This document shows positions 58,936-64,000 of a stretch of DNA of 64,000 nucleotides, one piece after another (position 1 is the first letter of the stretch; each line of letters starts with the position of its first letter). The DNA is from Prevotella sp. (GTDB taxonomy: Bacteria > Bacteroidota > Bacteroidia > Bacteroidales > Bacteroidaceae), in assembly GCA_017470345.1 (NCBI GenBank), contig JAFUEP010000036.1, positions 1 through 64,000 on the forward strand, in the 5' to 3' direction. The position numbers were made by a program, and so were the translations under genes. The notes under the pieces were generated by a model. That model did no database searches. It saw only the letters and a program-made list of their open reading frames with translations, and was not told where the DNA came from.

Positions 58936-61900
58936 ATGAAGAAGATTCTAGGCCTTGATTTAGGAACTACCAGCATAGGATGGGCTCTCGTCAATGAGAA
59001 GGAAAACGAAAGTGAGCAATCATCGATCATCCGACTTGGCGTGAGGGTCAACCCGTTAACCATTGACGAGAAGACGAACTACGAAAAAGGAAAGTCTGTT
59101 ACAACTAACACAGACCGACGTCTGAAGCGTAGCATGCATAGAAACCTGCAGCGCTACAAATTGCGCAGAAAAAATCTTATCGAATGTCTTATTGAACATC
59201 ATATCATCCATGACAACACACCGCTCTTTGAACTGGGCAACGGCTCTACCTTTAATACTTATAGAGCCAGAGCTAAAGCCGTGACAGAAGAAATATCGCT
59301 TGAGGATTTGGCTCGTGTCCTGTTGATGATAAACAAGAAAAGGGGCTATAAGAGTAGTCGTAAGGTGAAAGACGGCGAAGAAGGAGAGCTCATAGACGGC
59401 ATGGAGATTGCCAAAAGGCTCTACGACGAGAACCTGACCCCAGGACTGCTGCTCCGCGAATTATATGAGAAGGGCAAAAAGACAAGGCCTGCCTTTTATC
59501 GTTCTGACCTGCAAGCAGAATTCGACAAGATATGGGAGATTCAGTCTGCATTTTATCCTGACATCCTGACAGACGACTTTAAGGCTTCTGTCCGGGGCTT
59601 CAACAAAACCCAGACATCAGGTGCGTTCTATGGAGTCTACAAGATATACACAGCAAAAAACATTGGCAAGGAAGGCTATGCCCAATCCCTGAAATGGCGA
59701 ACAGAAGCCTTGTCACGACAGCTTGGCATTGAGGAGGTGGCCTACATCCTGGCAGACATTAATGGAGCTATCAACAACTCAAGCAAGCGCTTAGCCATGA
59801 TTAGCGACAGGAGCAAAGAGCTGTATTTTAGCCATCAGACCATCGGCCAGTATCTGATGCAGCGTTTAGACGAGAATCCCAATGCCAGCCTGACAAACAT
59901 CATATTCTATCGTCAGGACTATATGGATGAGTTTGAGGCTATTTGGGAAAAGCAAGCCCAATATCATCCAGAGCTGACTGCCGAATTGAAGAAAGAAGTC
60001 AGAGACAATATTATATTCTACCAACGCGAACTGAAAAGTTGTAAGAATCTTGTCAGCTATTGTGAGTTCGAGCACCAGGAACGCGAAGTCATCATCGACG
60101 GAAAGAAGAAGATGATACTGACCGGATGCAAGGTGTGCCCGAAGTCATCCCCATTATATCAGGATTTCAAGATATGGCAGATCCTGAACAACCTGCAAGT
60201 GTCAGTCGTCGGCTATCAAAAGAAGAAAATCAGAAAGGAGTCTTCGCAGTTATCCCTTTTCGACGACATCGAAACAGGTTCTCTTAACAGATTCCTGAGC
60301 CAAGAAGAAAAGGACATCCTCTATCATGAACTCTCAATCAAAGAGAAAATGAACAAAAAGGATGTTCTCAAGTTGCTGTTTGACAATCCGAAGAATCTTG
60401 ACCTTAACTTTAAGGAGGTGGAAGGAAACAGAACTGTAGCCCTTCTCTTCAAGGCTTTTCAAGACATCATAAGCTTGACTGGCAACGGTGAATTCGACTT
60501 CTCAAAGATGTCAACAGACGACGTCCTGTCCACTGCTGCCGAGATCTTTAGTGGATTAGGCTACAAGACTGATTTCCTTACCTTCGATTCCTTGCTCGAA
60601 GGTAAGGCCTTAGAGCAACAACCACTCTATCGGTTGTGGCACCTGTTATATTCTTATACGGGCGACAATTCGGCAACAGGCAACGTGGCTCTTCTTGAAA
60701 GAATCAAGGACCTCTGCGGCTTCGAAAAAGAATATGCAAACGTTCTTGCTAATCTGCCGTTGCCTCTTGACTATGGCAGTCTTAGCGCCAAAGCGATACG
60801 CAAGATATTGCCACACATGATGAAAGGATATGAATATAGCGAAGCCTGCAAGATGGCGGGCTACAATCATTCCGTTCGCTCTCTGACTAAAGAAGAACTT
60901 GCTACGAAAGAATATAAGACACGGTTAGACGAGATAAAACGCAACAGCCTGCGCAACCCCGTGGTGGAAAAGATCCTTAATCAGATGATCAACGTCATCA
61001 ATGAGATCGTGGCCACCTACGGCAAACCTGACGAGATACGTATTGAGATGGCTCGCGAACTGAAAAAGAGTCAGGAAGAACGGCAACTATTAGAAGAGGC
61101 CATCAGAAGAAACACTACTGAGAGTGAGAAACTGCGTCATGAGCTGGAAACAGAGTTCGGCATCCAACACGTAACCCGAAACGACATTCTCCGCTACAAA
61201 CTTTATAACGAACTGAAATTAAACGGATACAAAACGCTCTATTCCAACACCTATATCCCAAGAGAGGAACTCTTCAGCAAACGGTTTGACATTGAACACA
61301 TCATCCCGAAAGCCAGACTGTTTGATGACTCTTTCTCCAACAAAACCATTGAGGTAAGGGATATCAACATCGAGAAGGGAAGCATGACAGCCTATGACTA
61401 TGTAGCCGGAAAATACGACGAGAAATATTTGTCTGACTATAAAAGCCGGATTGAAGAGCTCTATTCCCAGAAGGTGATCTCAAGAACCAAGCGCAACAAC
61501 CTGCTGATGCAAGAATCCGAAATACCCTCAGACTTCTTGGAACGTGACCTTCGTGATTCACAATATATAGCAAGGGAGGCAAGGGAGATTCTGGAGGAGA
61601 TGGTGCCCCATGTCGTTACGACCACCGGCGTTGTCACTAGCCGGCTACGCGAAGACTGGCAACTGGTCAACCTTATGCAAGAATTGAATTGGGATAAGTA
61701 TGACGCCTTAGGCATGACGGAGCGCTATACGGATAAAAACGGAAATGTCGTCAAGCACATTAAGGACTGGACCAAGCGGAATGACCATCGCCACCATGCC
61801 ATGGACGCTCTGACGATTGCATTTACAAAGCGCAGCATTGTGCAATATCTGAGTAATCTGAATGCCCGAAGTGACAAATCAGGCAGTATCTATGGTATAG

Positions 61901-63132
61901 AGCAAAAAGAGTTGCATCGCGACGAGAAGGACCACAAGCTGGTGTTCAATGCCCCGATGCCTTTGAATGAATTCAGGGCAGAAGCAAAGAAGCACCTTGG
62001 AAGCATTCTCGTTTCTATAAAAGCTAAGAACAAGGTAGTCACTAAAAACATCAACAGATTCAGAAGCAGCGAGGGCCAACGGCAAAAGGTTCAACTGACA
62101 CCCCGCGGAGCGCTCCACAACGAAACTGTATATGGGAAGATTCTGAACTATGAAGCTGGATACAAGAAGGTGGACGGTAAGTTCACAGAGGAGGTCGTCC
62201 TTCGTGTCTCGAATCAAAGATACCGTCATGCATTATTAGCCAGACTAAATGAATACGGGAATGACCCGAAGAAGGCTTTCACGGGGAAGAACAGCTTGGA
62301 CAAGAATCCGGTTTGGCTTAGTGCCGACCACTCTCACAGCGTGCCCCAAACGGTCAAGCTCTTTAAGGTCGTCGATGTGTTCACAATCAAGAAGCCCGTC
62401 GATAAAGACCTGAAGGTTGACAAGGTCATCGATGGGCGTATCCGCCAGATATTGCGTGAAAGGCTTGTTGAGTTTGGCGGCGACGCGTCAAAAGCATTTT
62501 CTAATCTCGACGAGAATCCCATTTGGCTTAATCGGCAAAAGGGAATCTCAATTAAGAGAGTGAAAGTCAAGGCTAAGGTCTCAAGTGACACTTCCGTTGC
62601 TCTGCACGTCAAAAAAGACTTGTTTGGAAACATCATGAGGAATAAGGACGGGCAGACCATTCCGATTGATTATGTCAATACTGCAAACAATCATCACGTT
62701 GCAATCTTTGCTGACGAAGAAGGCAACTGGCATGAACATGTCGTTCCGTTTTATGAGGCTACCGCAAGCGCATTGTTGGGTCTGCCTATAGTCGACAAGG
62801 ACTATAAGCATGAAGAAGGATGGAAATTCCTTTTCTCGATGAAGCAAAACGAATACTTCGTATTCCCGAACGAGAAGACAGGATTTGTCCCCTCTGAAAT
62901 TGATCTGACCAATCCCGACAACTATCACCTCATCAGTCCTAATCTTTATCGGGTGCAGAAGTTCTCCAGTTCTTTCTATGTGTTTAGGCATCACTTGGAA
63001 ACCAATGTTGATGAATCAAATGAACTGAAAGGTTTTACATGGAAAAGAATTACAAGTCTAAAGAATCTTGAAGGTGTCGTCAAGGTACGAGTAAACCATA
63101 TCGGTCAAATAGTAAATGTTGGTGAGTATTAG
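58936..63132 (+). CDS. cas9: CRISPR-associated endonuclease Cas9, type II-C
   Basis: This 1398-aa RNA-guided DNA nuclease is of the large Bacteroidota II-C type. RuvC-I is KKILGLDLGTTSIGWALVNE with catalytic D8. The Arg-rich bridge helix is RRLKRSMHRNLQRYKLRRKN. A REC lobe spans about 90-680. RuvC-II is IRIEMAREL with E704. HNH is FDIEHIIPKARLFDDSF with H788, N802 and N811; E787 takes the place of the usual Asp. RuvC-III is NDHRHHAMDALTIAF with H953, H954 and D957. The remaining ~430 residues hold the wedge and PAM-interacting region. All nuclease centres look intact. Codon use is far less GC-rich than in the genes to the left, suggesting acquisition by transfer. It is followed after 3 nt by cas1. 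Confidence 0.97.
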   Translation: MKKILGLDLGTTSIGWALVNEKENESEQSSIIRLGVRVNPLTIDEKTNYEKGKSVTTNTDRRLKRSMHRNLQRYKLRRKNLIECLIEHHIIHDNTPLFELGNGSTFNTYRARAKAVTEEISLEDLARVLLMINKKRGYKSSRKVKDGEEGELIDGMEIAKRLYDENLTPGLLLRELYEKGKKTRPAFYRSDLQAEFDKIWEIQSAFYPDILTDDFKASVRGFNKTQTSGAFYGVYKIYTAKNIGKEGYAQSLKWRTEALSRQLGIEEVAYILADINGAINNSSKRLAMISDRSKELYFSHQTIGQYLMQRLDENPNASLTNIIFYRQDYMDEFEAIWEKQAQYHPELTAELKKEVRDNIIFYQRELKSCKNLVSYCEFEHQEREVIIDGKKKMILTGCKVCPKSSPLYQDFKIWQILNNLQVSVVGYQKKKIRKESSQLSLFDDIETGSLNRFLSQEEKDILYHELSIKEKMNKKDVLKLLFDNPKNLDLNFKEVEGNRTVALLFKAFQDIISLTGNGEFDFSKMSTDDVLSTAAEIFSGLGYKTDFLTFDSLLEGKALEQQPLYRLWHLLYSYTGDNSATGNVALLERIKDLCGFEKEYANVLANLPLPLDYGSLSAKAIRKILPHMMKGYEYSEACKMAGYNHSVRSLTKEELATKEYKTRLDEIKRNSLRNPVVEKILNQMINVINEIVATYGKPDEIRIEMARELKKSQEERQLLEEAIRRNTTESEKLRHELETEFGIQHVTRNDILRYKLYNELKLNGYKTLYSNTYIPREELFSKRFDIEHIIPKARLFDDSFSNKTIEVRDINIEKGSMTAYDYVAGKYDEKYLSDYKSRIEELYSQKVISRTKRNNLLMQESEIPSDFLERDLRDSQYIAREAREILEEMVPHVVTTTGVVTSRLREDWQLVNLMQELNWDKYDALGMTERYTDKNGNVVKHIKDWTKRNDHRHHAMDALTIAFTKRSIVQYLSNLNARSDKSGSIYGIEQKELHRDEKDHKLVFNAPMPLNEFRAEAKKHLGSILVSIKAKNKVVTKNINRFRSSEGQRQKVQLTPRGALHNETVYGKILNYEAGYKKVDGKFTEEVVLRVSNQRYRHALLARLNEYGNDPKKAFTGKNSLDKNPVWLSADHSHSVPQTVKLFKVVDVFTIKKPVDKDLKVDKVIDGRIRQILRERLVEFGGDASKAFSNLDENPIWLNRQKGISIKRVKVKAKVSSDTSVALHVKKDLFGNIMRNKDGQTIPIDYVNTANNHHVAIFADEEGNWHEHVVPFYEATASALLGLPIVDKDYKHEEGWKFLFSMKQNEYFVFPNEKTGFVPSEIDLTNPDNYHLISPNLYRVQKFSSSFYVFRHHLETNVDESNELKGFTWKRITSLKNLEGVVKVRVNHIGQIVNVGEY

Positions 63133-63135
63133 CCT

Positions 63136-64000
63136 ATGATCAAGAAGACCCTATGTTTCAGCAATCCTGCCTATCTCTCGCTGCGTGATGCCCAGCTGGT
63201 CATTAAGTTGCCTGAAGTGGAAAAGTCAAGCAACCTGACTGAGGCTTTCAAGAAAGCTAATGAGCTGACGCGACCCATAGAGGATATAGGGGTCGTGGTG
63301 CTCGACCACAAACAAATCACCATCACTCAAGGCGCACTGGAGGCTTTGCTTGAAAACAATTGTGCCGTGATTACCTGCGACTCCAATCATATGCCCGTAG
63401 GTCTGCTGCTGCCTCTTGTGGGCAACACCACGCAAAACGAGCGGTTCCGTGACCAGTTAGGAGCCTCGCTTCCACTACGCAAACAGCTCTGGCAACAGAC
63501 CATGCAATATAAAATCCGCAACCAGGCAGCAGTGCTGGGCAAGTGTAGCGATGCAGAAACAAAATGTATGCTCGTTTGGGCTAACGATGTGCGCAGCGGC
63601 GATCCTGACAACCTCGAAGCACGGGCTGCGGTCTATTATTGGAAGGGCCTGTTTGGGCACATACCCGGATTCGTCAGGGCGCGTGATGGCGCGGCCCCCA
63701 ACAATCTGCTGAACTACGGCTATGCCATCCTTCGTGCAGTCATAGCACGTTCGCTAGTGGCCAGTGGCATGCTTCCGACACTGGGCATCCACCATCATAA
63801 CAGATATAATGCCTATTGTCTGGCTGACGACATCATGGAGCCCTACCGCCCTTACGTCGACCGACTGGTTTATGACATCACCGAGCAATATGGCGTAGAT
63901 GTCGAACTCTCCAAGGACATCAAGGCTGAGCTACTTTCCGTCCCCACTATAGATGTGGTGATTGGCGGCAAGCGCAGCCCTCTGATGGTAGCGGCGCAGC
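63136..64000 (+). CDS. cas1: CRISPR-associated integrase Cas1, type II (3' end outside window)
   Basis: An open frame of 288 codons starts at the ATG at 63136 and runs off the window end. It begins MIKKTLCFSNPAYLSLRDAQ and has IGVVVLDHKQITITQGALEAL and the Cas1 catalytic set: E161 in DNLEARAAVYYWKGLFG, H220 in LGIHHHNRYNAYCLADDIME and E235 in the same motif. These spacings match type II Cas1 proteins, which insert new spacers with Cas2. It starts 3 nt after cas9 stops, so it is co-transcribed. About 15-25 residues are probably missing; cas2 and the array should follow. Confidence 0.95.
   Translation, partial: MIKKTLCFSNPAYLSLRDAQLVIKLPEVEKSSNLTEAFKKANELTRPIEDIGVVVLDHKQITITQGALEALLENNCAVITCDSNHMPVGLLLPLVGNTTQNERFRDQLGASLPLRKQLWQQTMQYKIRNQAAVLGKCSDAETKCMLVWANDVRSGDPDNLEARAAVYYWKGLFGHIPGFVRARDGAAPNNLLNYGYAILRAVIARSLVASGMLPTLGIHHHNRYNAYCLADDIMEPYRPYVDRLVYDITEQYGVDVELSKDIKAELLSVPTIDVVIGGKRSPLMVAAQ

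Overview
The window reads as a chromosomal segment of a GC-rich Bacteroidota, most likely a Prevotella-type Bacteroidales. The reasons are paired SusC/SusD outer-membrane proteins, lipoproteins whose acylated Cys is followed by acidic residues, secreted proteins with a short C-terminal module of the form F/Y-x-L-x-G-R ... G-I/L-x-I, a cobalamin locus of the BtuB-BtuG type, and promoters of the Bacteroidota form TTTG-N20-TAnnTTTG. I found no tRNA, rRNA, transposase or CRISPR array. Long open frames on the opposite strand of real genes are common here because of third-position GC and were discarded.

Left part (1-19.3 kb). Mostly minus strand: a C10 cysteine peptidase and an Omp28-like protein; then HIT protein and GreA, where the greA leader contains a near-perfect intrinsic terminator between promoter and start codon; then a seven-gene cobamide-acquisition operon under a cobalamin riboswitch (btuB, btuG, a surface protein, a duplicated DUF4465 protein, a BtuF-like lipoprotein, a BtuC-like permease and an AlbA-type protein), with no ATPase gene. 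Divergent from the riboswitch is a 747-aa RING-like/TerD-like protein, followed convergently by a second TonB-dependent receptor.

Middle (19.4-37.5 kb). A 1052-aa outer-membrane barrel protein with a Gly/Arg tail; a five-gene minus-strand operon with 4-nt overlaps at most junctions (thioredoxin-fold lipoprotein without CxxC, small FG-GAP-like secreted protein, DUF3160 lipoprotein, CapA-like lipoprotein, GH92 mannosidase); pnp on the plus strand; a repeat-rich gap; and a 1230-aa secreted protein with three repeated domains.

Right part (37.7-58.7 kb). A seven-gene plus-strand operon: fasciclin lipoprotein, SusC, SusD, two more fasciclin-type lipoproteins, SusC, SusD. It is a glycan or glycoprotein uptake type locus without a glycosidase. 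Then a FucP-like sugar permease, a Tat-exported Gfo/Idh/MocA oxidoreductase, a two-helix membrane protein and a metallo-beta-lactamase-fold hydrolase.

Right end (58.7-64 kb). A type II-C CRISPR-Cas locus of visibly lower GC: a tracrRNA gene pointing away from cas9 (perfect promoter, anti-repeat, terminator), a 1398-aa Cas9 with all catalytic positions filled, and cas1 running off the window. The array and cas2 must lie beyond 64000.

A second theme is small repeats, several of which are translated inside genes: a 48-nt triplicate between btuF and btuC, a related module inside btuF and the GH92 gene, a 33-bp perfect inverted repeat inside a secreted protein, and a family of hairpins whose outer stems differ in compensating ways.
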